NCBI RefSeq assembly: GCF_902806265.1
Contig: NZ_CADCVZ010000036.1
Span: 1 to 64,000, forward strand
Source of the DNA: an uncultured Sphingomonas sp.
Lineage (GTDB): Bacteria > Pseudomonadota > Alphaproteobacteria > Sphingomonadales > Sphingomonadaceae
Length of the DNA stretch: 64,000 bases
Direction: 5' to 3'
Shown here: positions 37,541 through 46,975 of the stretch, piece after piece
Position numbering within the stretch: the first letter of the stretch is position 1
Layout: each line of letters starts with the position of its first letter
Translations under genes and position numbers: made by a program
The notes under the pieces: generated by a model
Told to the model about the DNA's origin: nothing
The model's database searches: none
What the model saw: the letters and a program-made list of their open reading frames with translations, nothing else

Positions 37541-37906
37541 ATGGATGGCGATAGTGGAGCAGGTACGCGGATCGACTATGTCGAGCTGCCTTCGCTTACC
37601 GCGCACGAGCTGACCCGCGCCTTTTACGCCAAGGCTTTCGGCTGGAACTTCACCGACTACGGCCCGGATTACGCCGCAACGACCAACGGTGTGGTCGACG
37701 TCGGCCTGAACGGCACGCCCGAGGACTCGATCTCCGCACCTTTGCCGGTGGTTCGGGTCGCGGATCTTGAAGCAGCGCTGGCCGCGGTGGTGGAGGCAGG
37801 GGGCATTGTCGCCCGGCCGATCTACGCTTTCCCAGGCGGACGACGGTTTCACTTCATTGATCCTTCGGGCAGCGAATTGGCGGTCTGGCAGCCGGCAGAG
37901 CACTAA
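37541..37906 (+). CDS. VOC (glyoxalase-like) family protein
   Basis: The 121-residue protein contains a single VOC module pattern (FYAKAFGWNFTDYGPDYAAT and GRRFHFIDPSGSELAVWQP). It is preceded by a short N-terminal leader (MDGDSGAGTRIDYVELPSL). The closing His-Phe-x-Asp-Pro and Glu-x-Ala-Val block is the usual metal or substrate-site end. It starts one base after lexA, so translation is coupled, though not obviously related to the SOS response. Substrate unknown. Glyoxalase activity is not implied. Confidence 0.82.
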   Translation: MDGDSGAGTRIDYVELPSLTAHELTRAFYAKAFGWNFTDYGPDYAATTNGVVDVGLNGTPEDSISAPLPVVRVADLEAALAAVVEAGGIVARPIYAFPGGRRFHFIDPSGSELAVWQPAEH

Positions 37907-38016
37907 GCGCTCTCGGCGCTGTCGCCCGTAGCGACGGATCAGGCCGGCCGATGCATAAGGCACTCGCGCCTGTGCTCAGGGTGTCCCGTGTTGCTTCAGG
38001 CTGACGTGTCGCTTTC

Positions 38017-38035
38017 GACGCCCGGTATGGGCGTC
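38017..38035. repeat. Perfect hairpin in intergenic region
   Basis: GACGCCC-GGTAT-GGGCGTC forms a perfect 7-base stem. The left part CGCTTTCGACGC is identical to a 12-base piece of the REP-like unit at 11833-11866. No T-run follows. It lies in the 239-base gap between the VOC gene and the next membrane protein, in which I see nothing else. Confidence 0.35.
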
Positions 38036-38145
38036 AGCGGTCTCTCACCCCGACCTCGCATTGCTCAGCAAAAGATCAGGCGGTGCTCATGCCGCTCACG
38101 CGATTGCCGTGCAGGGTGGACTCTCCTTATTTCGGAGGGACAACC

Positions 38146-38721
38146 ATGACCAACGACGTAAACAGACAGGCTGCCAGGGTAAACTGGCGTATCATTTGCT
38201 GGGGGATAGCAGGCTTGGTTCTGCTTCTGCCACTGGCGGCCATGCAGCTCACGGACGAGGTCCGCTGGAACGGTGCCGACTTCATCTTCGCAGGAGTGCT
38301 CATTGGCGCCGTCGGCCTCACCTACGAGCTGGCGGTGAGCAGGACCCGAGACCGGGCGTACCGGGCGGGCGTGGGAGTGGCGCTGGCCGCCACCTTTTTG
38401 CTCGTCTGGGCCAATGGCGCGGTCGGGTTGATCGGAAGCGAGGACAACCCGGCCAATCTGCTGTTCGGCTTGGTCCCGCTTACCGCGCTGGTCGGCGCGA
38501 TGCTGGCCGCCTTCCGGCCGGCCGGGATGGCCCGGGCCTTGCTCGCGGCCGCCATCGTCCAGCTGCTCGTCACCAGCACCGTCCTCGCGATCGGCTGGGG
38601 CGCGCGCTCACCGGTCTGGCCGCGTGAATTCGTCTTGGCTGGAGGAGGGTTCTGCGGCCTCTGGCTCGCTTCCGCCTGGTTGTTCGGCAAGGCGGCGCGA
38701 ACCGCGCCCGCGGCCAGGTAG
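38146..38721 (+). CDS. Six-helix membrane protein of unknown function
   Basis: The 191-residue protein starts at ATG 38146 behind GGAGGGA. About six hydrophobic helices are visible: WGIAGLVLLLPLAAM, FIFAGVLIGAVGLTYELAV, VALAATFLLVWANGAVGLI, LLFGLVPLTALVGAMLAAF, ALLAAAIVQLLVTSTVLAI and FCGLWLASAWLFG. A short basic loop with ELAVSRTRDRAYRAGVG lies between helices 2 and 3. No known transporter or enzyme motif is visible. It stands alone and converges with pckA, about 60 bases away. It is likely an inner-membrane protein, possibly a small DUF family I cannot name. Confidence 0.7.
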   Translation: MTNDVNRQAARVNWRIICWGIAGLVLLLPLAAMQLTDEVRWNGADFIFAGVLIGAVGLTYELAVSRTRDRAYRAGVGVALAATFLLVWANGAVGLIGSEDNPANLLFGLVPLTALVGAMLAAFRPAGMARALLAAAIVQLLVTSTVLAIGWGARSPVWPREFVLAGGGFCGLWLASAWLFGKAARTAPAAR

Positions 38722-38782
38722 ACCAAGAGATCCGGTAGCCAGCCCCTCAACGCTAATCCCGGTCCGAGGGCTTCTGCCAGCC

Positions 38783-40411
<1,629 letters not shown>

Positions 40412-40428
40412 GCACTTTCCTCCGACAT

Positions 40429-40474
40429 TCAAAAACAAACGGCGGCCTGGCTCCCCGAGCCGGGAACCGCCGCC
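40429..40474 (-). terminator. Terminator-like hairpin in the pckA leader
   Basis: On the minus strand GGCGGTTCCCGGCTC pairs across GGG with GAGCCAGGCCGCC and is followed by GTTTGTTTTT. This is a GC-rich stem plus T-run in the usual intrinsic-terminator arrangement. It sits only about 18 bases before the pckA start, with the ribosome site just after it. There is no gene upstream on this strand to terminate, so a leader attenuator or a small RNA is more likely. Confidence 0.55.
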
Positions 40475-40478
40475 GCAA

Positions 40479-40488
40479 ACGTATACGT
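40479..40488. promoter_or_regulatory. 10-base palindrome between pckA and chvI
   Basis: ACGTATACGT is perfectly self-complementary, in the centre of the gap between divergent pckA and chvI. It is a candidate operator or promoter core. ChvI binding would be a plausible guess given the adjacent regulator, but the motif is not established here. Confidence 0.3.
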
Positions 40489-40592
40489 AAAGTGCCTATA
40501 GCCTCAAAAAAGTTGCACCGTCAAAACGGGCGGACGGCTTGTCTCCCTCTGGTACGCCCGGTTAAAGGCGCTGAGCCGTGCAGGAGTTGTCA

Positions 40593-41315
40593 TTGAGCCA
40601 GGTGATCGCGCTGGTCGACGACGACCGCAATATTCTCACCTCCGTGTCGATCGCGCTCCAGGACGAGGGCTTCATCACCCGCGTCTACACCGACGCCGCC
40701 AGTGCCTTGAAGGCGCTGGCCGACAACCCGGCGGAGCTTGCGGTGCTGGACATCAAGATGCCCGGCATGGACGGCATGGAGCTGCTCAGGCGCTTGCGGG
40801 AGAGCGACGGGCCCGCGGCCAGGATGCCCGCGATCTTTCTCACCTCCAAGGACGACGAGCTGGACGAAGCGCTAGGGCTGGCGATGGGCGCCGACGACTA
40901 TATCGCCAAGCCGTTCAGCCAGCGCCTGCTTATTGCGCGCATCCGCGCGATCCTGCGCCGTACGGAGATGACCCGCGGCGGCCCGGACGCCCTACCCGAC
41001 GACCCGAGCAGTCCGCCGATCGAGCGTGGCCGTCTGCTGATGGACCCGGCGCGCCACCGCGTTACCTGGGACGGCAGGCCCGTCACCCTGACCGTTACCG
41101 AGTTCCTGATCCTGGAAGCCCTGGCCCAGCGTCCGGGCGTGGTGAAGAGCCGCAATCAGCTGCTCGACATCGCTTACCAGGACGACGTCTACGTCGACGA
41201 CCGCACGATCGACAGCCACATCAAGCGCGTCCGGCGCAAGTTCCGCAGCGTCGATCCGGAGTTCGACGCGATCGAAACCCTATATGGCGTCGGCTACCGT
41301 TTCGGCGAAGAATGA
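40593..41315 (+). CDS. chvI: Two-component response regulator ChvI
   Basis: The 240-residue OmpR/PhoB-type regulator has a receiver with acidic pair VDDDRN near residue 9, phospho-Asp53 in [13 protein letters not shown], and Lys in YIAKPFS. A winged HTH follows (about 145-235) with [20 protein letters not shown] and [18 protein letters not shown] 40593 is chosen because CAGGAG lies 6 bases upstream and the resulting [18 protein letters not shown] matches ChvI openings I recall. GTG 40578 is an alternative. It governs envelope and acid-stress responses with ChvG in alphaproteobacteria. It overlaps chvG by 32 bases. Confidence 0.93.
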   Translation: MSQVIALVDDDRNILTSVSIALQDEGFITRVYTDAASALKALADNPAELAVLDIKMPGMDGMELLRRLRESDGPAARMPAIFLTSKDDELDEALGLAMGADDYIAKPFSQRLLIARIRAILRRTEMTRGGPDALPDDPSSPPIERGRLLMDPARHRVTWDGRPVTLTVTEFLILEALAQRPGVVKSRNQLLDIAYQDDVYVDDRTIDSHIKRVRRKFRSVDPEFDAIETLYGVGYRFGEE

Positions 41316-42879
41316 CGCGGGCGACACGATCGAGCGCGATCTGGCGCTCGGCTGGTCGCGCCGCTGGTCGCTGAGGCGACGGATCCTGGCGGTGAATGTC
41401 ATCACCCTGGTGGTGGTGGCGCTGGCCGTGCTGTTCCTGGACAGCTTCCGCAACCAGCTGCAGGACGAACGGGAACGCCAGGTCCAGCGCGAAGCCCATC
41501 TCGCCGCGGCTGCGCTAGGCAGCCTTCCGACCCGGAGTTGGACCGAATATTTCGGCCGCATCGGCGCGGCCAGCAACAGCCGGTACCGCTTGTATGCCCC
41601 CAGCGGCAACCTGCTGCTCGACAGCTGGCGGACGAGCGGCCCGACTTATCGGCTGCGCGATCCCAGCGAGCAGCCCTGGACCAAGGCGATCGCCCGCACC
41701 CTGGACCGCGGCTTCAACGCGGTCGTGGGCGAACGCTCCCCGCCGGACTATGAGGAACCCCCCGTGGATCGGCTCGGAGCGTGGCCGGAGGCGGTCCAGG
41801 CAGCCCGCGGTCGCCGCGCCGTTACCGCAGTGCGCAACGCGCCCGACCTCACGCCCGTGATCTCCACGGCCGTGCCGGCCACCGCGGGAGCGGTGGTGCT
41901 CGTCACCTACAACGATCGCAACTTCACCCGCACCGTGCGGGCGGAGCGACGCAAGCTCGGCCTGGGATTGCTGGTCGCGACAGTTCTCTCCGTGCTGCTG
42001 TCCCTGTTCCTGGCGCGCACCATCGCTCGGCCGTTGCGGCGCCTGGCGCTCGCCGCTCATCGCGTGCGTCAGGGCCGCGCCCGCGAGGTCAAGGTGCCCC
42101 GCCTGCCCTCCCGCCGCGACGAGATCGGCCTGCTTGCCCGCTCGGTCAGTGACATGAGCCAGGCACTGCGCCAGCGCATCGACAACATCGAAGCGTTCGC
42201 GGCGGACGTCACCCACGAGCTCAAGAACCCGCTAGCCAGCCTCCGCTCCGCCGTAGACGGGCTTGAGCGGATCGAGGATCCGGGGCTCCGTTCACAGCTG
42301 CTCGATGTGGTTCGTCAGGATGTGCTGCGTCTGGACCGGCTAATCGGCGACATCGGCGAGGCGGCAAGAACCGATGCCGAGCTGGCCCGCGCCCGCTTCG
42401 AGCCGGTCGATCTTGGCGCCTTGATCGGCCAGTTGACGAGCGGGTGGGAGCAGCAGCGGACCAAGGGTGACGTACGGCTGGCCTTTGCACGTCCGCGCGC
42501 TGGAAGTACGGTCGTGCTTGGGGAGCCCGGCCGCCTTGCCCGCGCCATCGACAACCTCGTCGACAATGCCATCAGCTTTTCTCCGCCCAGCGGGCTGGTG
42601 GAGGTCGCCGTTGCGCGGGTCGGCGACAAGGTGCGGCTGCGGATTGACGATGAAGGGCCCGGCGTGCCGGCTGAAGCGCGTGAAGCGATCTTTAACCGGT
42701 TCCATTCAGTACGGCCCGATAGCGACCAGTTCGGTCGCCATTCTGGCCTCGGCTTGGCGATCGCGCGTGCGATCGTGAAGGGCCACGACGGGGAGATAGA
42801 CGTGGCCGACCGCGACGATGCGCCCTCCGGAGCGCGCTTCACCATCTGCCTTCCGGCGGCGGGAGCAGCACAAGCATGA
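41284..42879 (+). CDS. chvG: Sensor histidine kinase ChvG
   Basis: The 531-residue kinase has two transmembrane helices (about residues 35-55 and 220-243) with a periplasmic sensing domain between. A HAMP segment follows. The H-box is [20 protein letters not shown], the N-box [13 protein letters not shown], and the G-boxes [12 protein letters not shown] and [11 protein letters not shown]. The signal in relatives is acidity or envelope stress. The reading frame requires ATG 41284, within the end of chvI. The ATG at 41312 is in another frame. The 3' end overlaps the hprK start by 4 bases. Confidence 0.93.
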   Translation: MASATVSAKNDAGDTIERDLALGWSRRWSLRRRILAVNVITLVVVALAVLFLDSFRNQLQDERERQVQREAHLAAAALGSLPTRSWTEYFGRIGAASNSRYRLYAPSGNLLLDSWRTSGPTYRLRDPSEQPWTKAIARTLDRGFNAVVGERSPPDYEEPPVDRLGAWPEAVQAARGRRAVTAVRNAPDLTPVISTAVPATAGAVVLVTYNDRNFTRTVRAERRKLGLGLLVATVLSVLLSLFLARTIARPLRRLALAAHRVRQGRAREVKVPRLPSRRDEIGLLARSVSDMSQALRQRIDNIEAFAADVTHELKNPLASLRSAVDGLERIEDPGLRSQLLDVVRQDVLRLDRLIGDIGEAARTDAELARARFEPVDLGALIGQLTSGWEQQRTKGDVRLAFARPRAGSTVVLGEPGRLARAIDNLVDNAISFSPPSGLVEVAVARVGDKVRLRIDDEGPGVPAEAREAIFNRFHSVRPDSDQFGRHSGLGLAIARAIVKGHDGEIDVADRDDAPSGARFTICLPAAGAAQA

Positions 42880-43313
42880 CCATCCGCCTATCGTCCGAAA
42901 CCATCCATGCCACCTGCGTAGCGGTTGACGGCCGGGCGGTGCTGATCAGCGGCCCATCGGGCGCGGGCAAGTCGGACCTCGCGCTTCGCCTGATCGATCG
43001 CGGCTTTACCCTGGTCAGCGACGACCAGACGCTTGTGCGCAAGTCCGGGGAGCGGCTGCTTGCCGCCGCCCCTGCCGCCATTGCGGGAAAGCTGGAGGTT
43101 CGCGGCATCGGCATCGTGGACATGGAAACCGTTAGCGACGTTCCTATCTGCCTGATTGTGGACCTTACCAGCGACATCCGCCGCATGCCCGACGACAGCC
43201 GCGAACGCTCCGTGCTCGGCACGCCCCTTCCCTTGATCAGCGTGGACGCGACCACCGCCTCCGCCGCGGCCAAGGTCGCACTGGCGCTGGACAGGTTCGG
43301 CCGGCTCAAGTGA
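42876..43313 (+). CDS. hprK: Short HPr kinase/phosphorylase
   Basis: The 145-residue enzyme is the C-terminal catalytic half only, as typical for alphaproteobacteria. The P-loop is SGPSGAGKSDLALRL. DRGFTLVSDD holds the acidic catalytic pair, and the second conserved loop RMPDDSRERSVLGTPLPLI is intact. It phosphorylates or dephosphorylates HPr at the serine. The target HPr is encoded three genes on (44659). It overlaps both chvG and rapZ by 4 bases, making translation coupled across the operon. Confidence 0.9.
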   Translation: MTIRLSSETIHATCVAVDGRAVLISGPSGAGKSDLALRLIDRGFTLVSDDQTLVRKSGERLLAAAPAAIAGKLEVRGIGIVDMETVSDVPICLIVDLTSDIRRMPDDSRERSVLGTPLPLISVDATTASAAAKVALALDRFGRLK

Positions 43314-44254
43314 ACTACGAAGCGCGGCCTCGTTCCGAGCGCTTGCCGCGCCTGCTGCTGGTCACCGGCATGTCGGGCGCGGGTAAGTCGACGGTACTGG
43401 ACGCGCTGGAGGACATGGGCTGGGACACCGTCGACAACCTGCCATCGGCCCTCCTCCACGATTTCGTGCACGGCGCCGATCGGGCGCGGCGCGATACTCA
43501 CGTCGCCGTGGGCATGGACGCGCGCAGCCGCGGCTTCGATGCGGCGGCGTTGCCCCGCCTGATTCGCTCCATTGCTGGGGTACGACCCGAGATCCTCTAT
43601 CTCGACGCTGCCGGCAACGAACTCATCCGCCGCTACAATGAGACGCGCCGGCGCCACCCGCTGGCGCCTGACCGCCCGGCAGAGGACGGCATTGCCAAAG
43701 AGCGGAATCTCACCTCCGCCCTCCGCCTCGCCGCCGACTCGATCCTGGATACGACCGATCTCAAGCCCGCCGACCTGCGGGACGAGCTGCGCCGGCGCTA
43801 CGGAGAGGATCGCGATGAACCGGTGATCACCATCGGCAGCTTCGGCTTCGCCCGCGGGGCCAGCCGAACCGCCGACCTGATCTTCGATCTGCGCTTCGTG
43901 CCTAACCCGCACTGGGTTGATGAACTCCGGCCGCTGACGGGCCTTGATCAGCCGGTGCAGCAGTATGTCGCCGCGCAACCGGGATGGCGCGAAACGATGG
44001 ACCGGGTGGAAGAGCTTCTTGCCGACCTCATCCCGCGCTACTGGAACAGCGGAAAGAGCTACGTTGGGGTGGCCTTCGGCTGTACCGGAGGGAGACATCG
44101 CTCGGTCGCCGCTGCGGTCGAGATGGCCGAACGGTTGCGTGTTCGCGGCTTTTCGCCGAATATCCGGCACCGCGATCTTGCAACAAGCCCGAGCGATTCC
44201 ATCGAGGAACCTGCCGCGCTGAGCCCAAGCGCGAGAACGACATCGGGTGACTGA
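43310..44254 (+). CDS. rapZ: RNase adapter / UDP-GlcNAc sensor family protein RapZ
   Basis: The 314-residue P-loop protein opens with GTG 43310 in the hprK stop overlap (GTGA). The Walker A is GMSGAGKSTVLDALED. Family motifs NLPSALLHDF, DARSRGF and FGCTGGRHRSVAAAVEMAE are visible. In E. coli RapZ controls GlmS through small RNAs. In alphaproteobacteria its partner RNA is unknown. Here glmS and glmU lie about 8 kb away. The C-terminal tail beyond HRDL is longer than usual and low in conservation. Confidence 0.93.
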   Translation: MNYEARPRSERLPRLLLVTGMSGAGKSTVLDALEDMGWDTVDNLPSALLHDFVHGADRARRDTHVAVGMDARSRGFDAAALPRLIRSIAGVRPEILYLDAAGNELIRRYNETRRRHPLAPDRPAEDGIAKERNLTSALRLAADSILDTTDLKPADLRDELRRRYGEDRDEPVITIGSFGFARGASRTADLIFDLRFVPNPHWVDELRPLTGLDQPVQQYVAAQPGWRETMDRVEELLADLIPRYWNSGKSYVGVAFGCTGGRHRSVAAAVEMAERLRVRGFSPNIRHRDLATSPSDSIEEPAALSPSARTTSGD

Positions 44255-44662
44255 ATGATTGGACTAGTACTGGTGACTCATGGCCGGCTGGCGGCCGAGT
44301 TCATCATTGCGATGGAACATGTCGTCGGACCGCAAAAGGCGATCGAAGCCGTGTGCATCGGGCCGGACGACGACATGGAAGCACGCCGCACCGACATCGC
44401 GGATGCGGTCGGCCGGGTCGAGGGCGGCCAGGGCGTGATCATCCTCACCGACCTGTTCGGCGGCACCCCGTCCAACCTGGCGATCAGCCTGATGAAGAGC
44501 GAGAACGTCGAGGTCATCGCGGGCGTCAACCTGCCGATGCTGATCCGGCTGGAAGGCGCGCGCAAGGTGCTGGGCGTGCGCGCAGCGGTGGCCGCGGCGC
44601 GCGAGGCCGGCCGCAAATACATCTCGGTGGCGTCCGAAATACTGGGCGAGGCCGCCGCTTGA
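44255..44662 (+). CDS. PTS EIIA component of mannose type
   Basis: The 135-residue protein begins MIGLVLVTHGRLAAEFIIAM, with the phospho-His in the VTHGRLA motif, and contains LTDLFGGTPSNLAISLM. This is a stand-alone EIIA-Man domain as in alphaproteobacterial regulatory PTS sets that lack sugar permeases. It accepts phosphate from HPr and probably regulates other proteins. It starts next to the rapZ stop and overlaps the HPr gene by 4 bases. Confidence 0.92.
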   Translation: MIGLVLVTHGRLAAEFIIAMEHVVGPQKAIEAVCIGPDDDMEARRTDIADAVGRVEGGQGVIILTDLFGGTPSNLAISLMKSENVEVIAGVNLPMLIRLEGARKVLGVRAAVAAAREAGRKYISVASEILGEAAA

Positions 44663-44931
44663 CCGAAGTCACCCGCGAAGTCCGCATCGAGAACCGCCGC
44701 GGGCTCCATGCCCGGGCGAGTGCCAAGTTCGTCGGCCTCGCCAGCGAGCTCCCGGCCGAGATCGAGGTCGCCAAGGACGGGCATGCGGTGTGCGGCACTT
44801 CCATCATGGGCCTGATGATGCTGGGCGCCGCGCGGGGCGATACCATTCGGATCAGCGCGCGCGGAGACGGCGCGGAGGAGGCGCTGGCCCGGCTGGTCAC
44901 GCTGGTCGAGGACCGGTTCGGCGAGGAGTGA
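44659..44931 (+). CDS. Phosphocarrier protein HPr (NPr-like)
   Basis: The 90-residue protein starts at TTG 44659 overlapping the EIIA stop (TTGA). The phosphorylatable His is in RGLHARASAKFV. The regulatory Ser for HprK is in GTSIMGLMML. Both are conserved, so the PTS phosphorelay and the HprK branch can operate. Enzyme I is not in this window. It overlaps the RNA methyltransferase ATG by one base. Non-ATG start and tight overlap imply coupled translation. Confidence 0.92.
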   Translation: MTEVTREVRIENRRGLHARASAKFVGLASELPAEIEVAKDGHAVCGTSIMGLMMLGAARGDTIRISARGDGAEEALARLVTLVEDRFGEE

Positions 44932-45731
44932 TGCCCCGCCAGATCACCTCTTTCTCGAACGACACCGTCAAGCAGCTGAGGTCCCTTCGCGACAAGAAGG
45001 CCAGGCGCGAACAAGGGCTGTTCCTGGCTGAAGGCCTGCGCATCGTCGCCGAAGCGCGCGACAGCGGGATGCTTCCGGAGGTACTCGCCTTTTCCGCCGT
45101 GGGCGGGCTCCATCCGCTCGCCGCCGAGATCGTCTCAGCGACCGAAGCTGCGGGCGGCGATGTGATCCAGACAACGCCCGACATCTTGGCCAAAATGAGC
45201 GGCAAGGAGAACCCGCAGGTGCTGCTCGGCGCGTACTGCCAGCCGCAGAACCGCTTGGCCGATCTCAACCGCTCGGCCGCACCCTTATGGATGGTGGCCG
45301 AGAAGCTTCGCGATCCGGGCAACATCGGCACCATCCTGCGCACGGGCGACGCCGTCGGCGCGGGCGGGCTCATCTTGATCGACAATAGCGCCGACCCCTA
45401 TTCGGTCGAGGCGGTTCGCGCTTCCATGGGGGCGATCTTCACCCAGACCGTCGTGCAGGCGCGTTGGGATGAGTTCCTGCCCTGGCTGCGCGCCGGCCCT
45501 GGCCAGCTCGTCGGGACCAGCCTCAAGACCGACACGGATTACCTGTCCGCCACTTACGAGCAGCCATGCTTCCTGCTGATCGGGAACGAGCAGGCCGGAC
45601 TGCCGGTAGACTATGAGGACGAGTGCGACCTGCTGGTAAAAATCCCGATGGCCGGACGCGCCGACAGCCTGAACGCCGCCGTGGCGGCCGCAGTAATGGC
45701 CTTTCAGGTCCGGGCAAGCTGGCGCAGCTAA
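44931..45731 (+). CDS. SpoU/TrmH family RNA methyltransferase
   Basis: The 266-residue protein opens with an RNA-binding N-domain (MPRQITSFSNDTVKQLRSL and REQGLFLAEGLRIVAEARDS). A SPOUT catalytic domain follows, with the knot motifs EKLRDPGNIGTILRTGDAVG, LIGNEQAGLP and IPMAGRADSLNAAVAAAVM. It transfers a methyl from SAM to 2'-OH of tRNA or rRNA, and the exact target cannot be read. It is the last gene of the PTS-regulatory operon, starting one base inside the HPr stop. No signal peptide. Confidence 0.9.
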   Translation: MPRQITSFSNDTVKQLRSLRDKKARREQGLFLAEGLRIVAEARDSGMLPEVLAFSAVGGLHPLAAEIVSATEAAGGDVIQTTPDILAKMSGKENPQVLLGAYCQPQNRLADLNRSAAPLWMVAEKLRDPGNIGTILRTGDAVGAGGLILIDNSADPYSVEAVRASMGAIFTQTVVQARWDEFLPWLRAGPGQLVGTSLKTDTDYLSATYEQPCFLLIGNEQAGLPVDYEDECDLLVKIPMAGRADSLNAAVAAAVMAFQVRASWRS

Positions 45732-45770
45732 GCTCGCAACAAGCCTGACCTTGCTGCGTTTGTTAAGCGG

Positions 45771-46598
45771 ATGAAACGAGCTGCCCTGATGCTTCTGCTG
45801 GTTACCGCGGGCTGCAACGGCGCTCAGGACCGGCTGACCGACGAGCAGGCGATGCAGGAGGCTGCAGCCAGCAACGAAGTGCTTGCCGGCGGAAGCGAGG
45901 CATCTGCAGCCGCCGTAGCCGCTGCGGTCACGGAGCCTGGCGAGACCGTCTATAAGGCACTGGGCACCGAGCCGGGCTGGGCACTAACCGTGCGGGCGAA
46001 TGCCATGCTCTTCCAGGGCAATGATGGCACGACCCGGCTCGTCGAAGCCACGCCGCCCGGCTTCGCCCCGAGGTCCGGGACCTACCGGTCCGGCCGGTTG
46101 GCGATCACCATTGCGCCCGGCCCATGCAGGGACGGCATGAGCAACCACGCTTGGCGCGACAAGGTCAGCGTGGCGCTGCCGAGCGGCCAGGCAGCGCGGG
46201 GCTGCGGTGGTGGCCTGCTCGCCGTGGACGCGGCCAGGCCGGCGGGCGCTGCGCCGGACCCGGCGGAAGGCAATTGGACGGTAACCGCGATCAACGGCGT
46301 TCCGACCGGCGGGGGTGAGAATTTCGTGCTCACCCTGATTGGCGGCGAAATCCAAGCGGCGTTCGGCTGCAACGGCCTGCAAGGCCAGGCGGCTCGGAAC
46401 GGCGACCATCTTGCCGTCACCCGTCTGCTTGGCACACAGATGGCGTGCGGCGATCCTGCCGACCGCTTCGAGCGCGAGGGCAAGGCGGTGCTGAACGCCA
46501 ACCCGCGGATCGAACATGCGGACGGCCGGACCCGGCTGGTCGGCGAAGCTGGCACGATCGACCTCGCGCCCCGCCAGGAGGAAGGACCAACGGCATGA
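45771..46598 (+). CDS. META and COG3650-type lipoprotein
   Basis: The 275-residue protein has a lipobox (LLLVTAGC) and then a COG3650-like module (KALGTEPGWALTVRANAMLF and APGPCRDGMSNHAWRDKVSV). A META-like module (GNWTVTAINGVPTGGGENFV and AFGCNGLQGQAARNGDHLAV) closes the protein. The second module shows the typical Cys-Asn and Met-Ala-Cys turns. It is probably a periplasmic or outer-membrane-anchored protein of unknown role. META-containing proteins include HslJ, linked to novobiocin resistance. Its stop overlaps the next gene, which carries only the first module. Confidence 0.8.
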   Translation: MKRAALMLLLVTAGCNGAQDRLTDEQAMQEAAASNEVLAGGSEASAAAVAAAVTEPGETVYKALGTEPGWALTVRANAMLFQGNDGTTRLVEATPPGFAPRSGTYRSGRLAITIAPGPCRDGMSNHAWRDKVSVALPSGQAARGCGGGLLAVDAARPAGAAPDPAEGNWTVTAINGVPTGGGENFVLTLIGGEIQAAFGCNGLQGQAARNGDHLAVTRLLGTQMACGDPADRFEREGKAVLNANPRIEHADGRTRLVGEAGTIDLAPRQEEGPTA

Positions 46599-46969
46599 AA
46601 AAGATTGCACCGCTGCTCGCCGTGCTGCTGGCCGGCTGCATAACGCCGCCGCCCCCGCCACCGCCGCCGCCGACCGGACAGCTCTATGTGGCGCTCGGCA
46701 CCGAGCCGTTCTGGCGCCTGACCATGAATTCGGCGGAGATCGTTTTCACCGAAGCCAACGTGCCAGGGGTGCAGATCGCCCAGCCGACGCCGCCGCCGAT
46801 CATCGGCGTCGCCGGCGAAATCTACCGGACGCCGCGGATCAGCCTCAACGTCGTCCACGGATCATGCAGCGACGGCATGAGCGGCCGCGTCTACCCGGAC
46901 AAAGTGCAGCTCAGCGTCGACGGCCGCGCCTTCCAGGGTTGCGGCGGAGAGCCGACCGGTCAGCCGTAG
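46595..46969 (+). CDS. COG3650-like lipoprotein
   Basis: The 124-residue protein starts at ATG 46595, overlapping the previous stop (ATGA). It has a lipobox (VLLAGC) and a nine-proline spacer. The mature module (YVALGTEPFWRLTMNSAEIV and GSCSDGMSGRVYPDKVQLSV) matches the first half of the upstream protein, including ALGTEP and the Cys-x-Asp-Gly-Met-Ser turn. The two genes look like products of a duplication with domain loss. It is likely surface or periplasmic, with no known enzymatic motif. It converges with rmuC, 6 bases away. Confidence 0.78.
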   Translation: MKKIAPLLAVLLAGCITPPPPPPPPPTGQLYVALGTEPFWRLTMNSAEIVFTEANVPGVQIAQPTPPPIIGVAGEIYRTPRISLNVVHGSCSDGMSGRVYPDKVQLSVDGRAFQGCGGEPTGQP

Positions 46970-46975
46970 GCGGCT

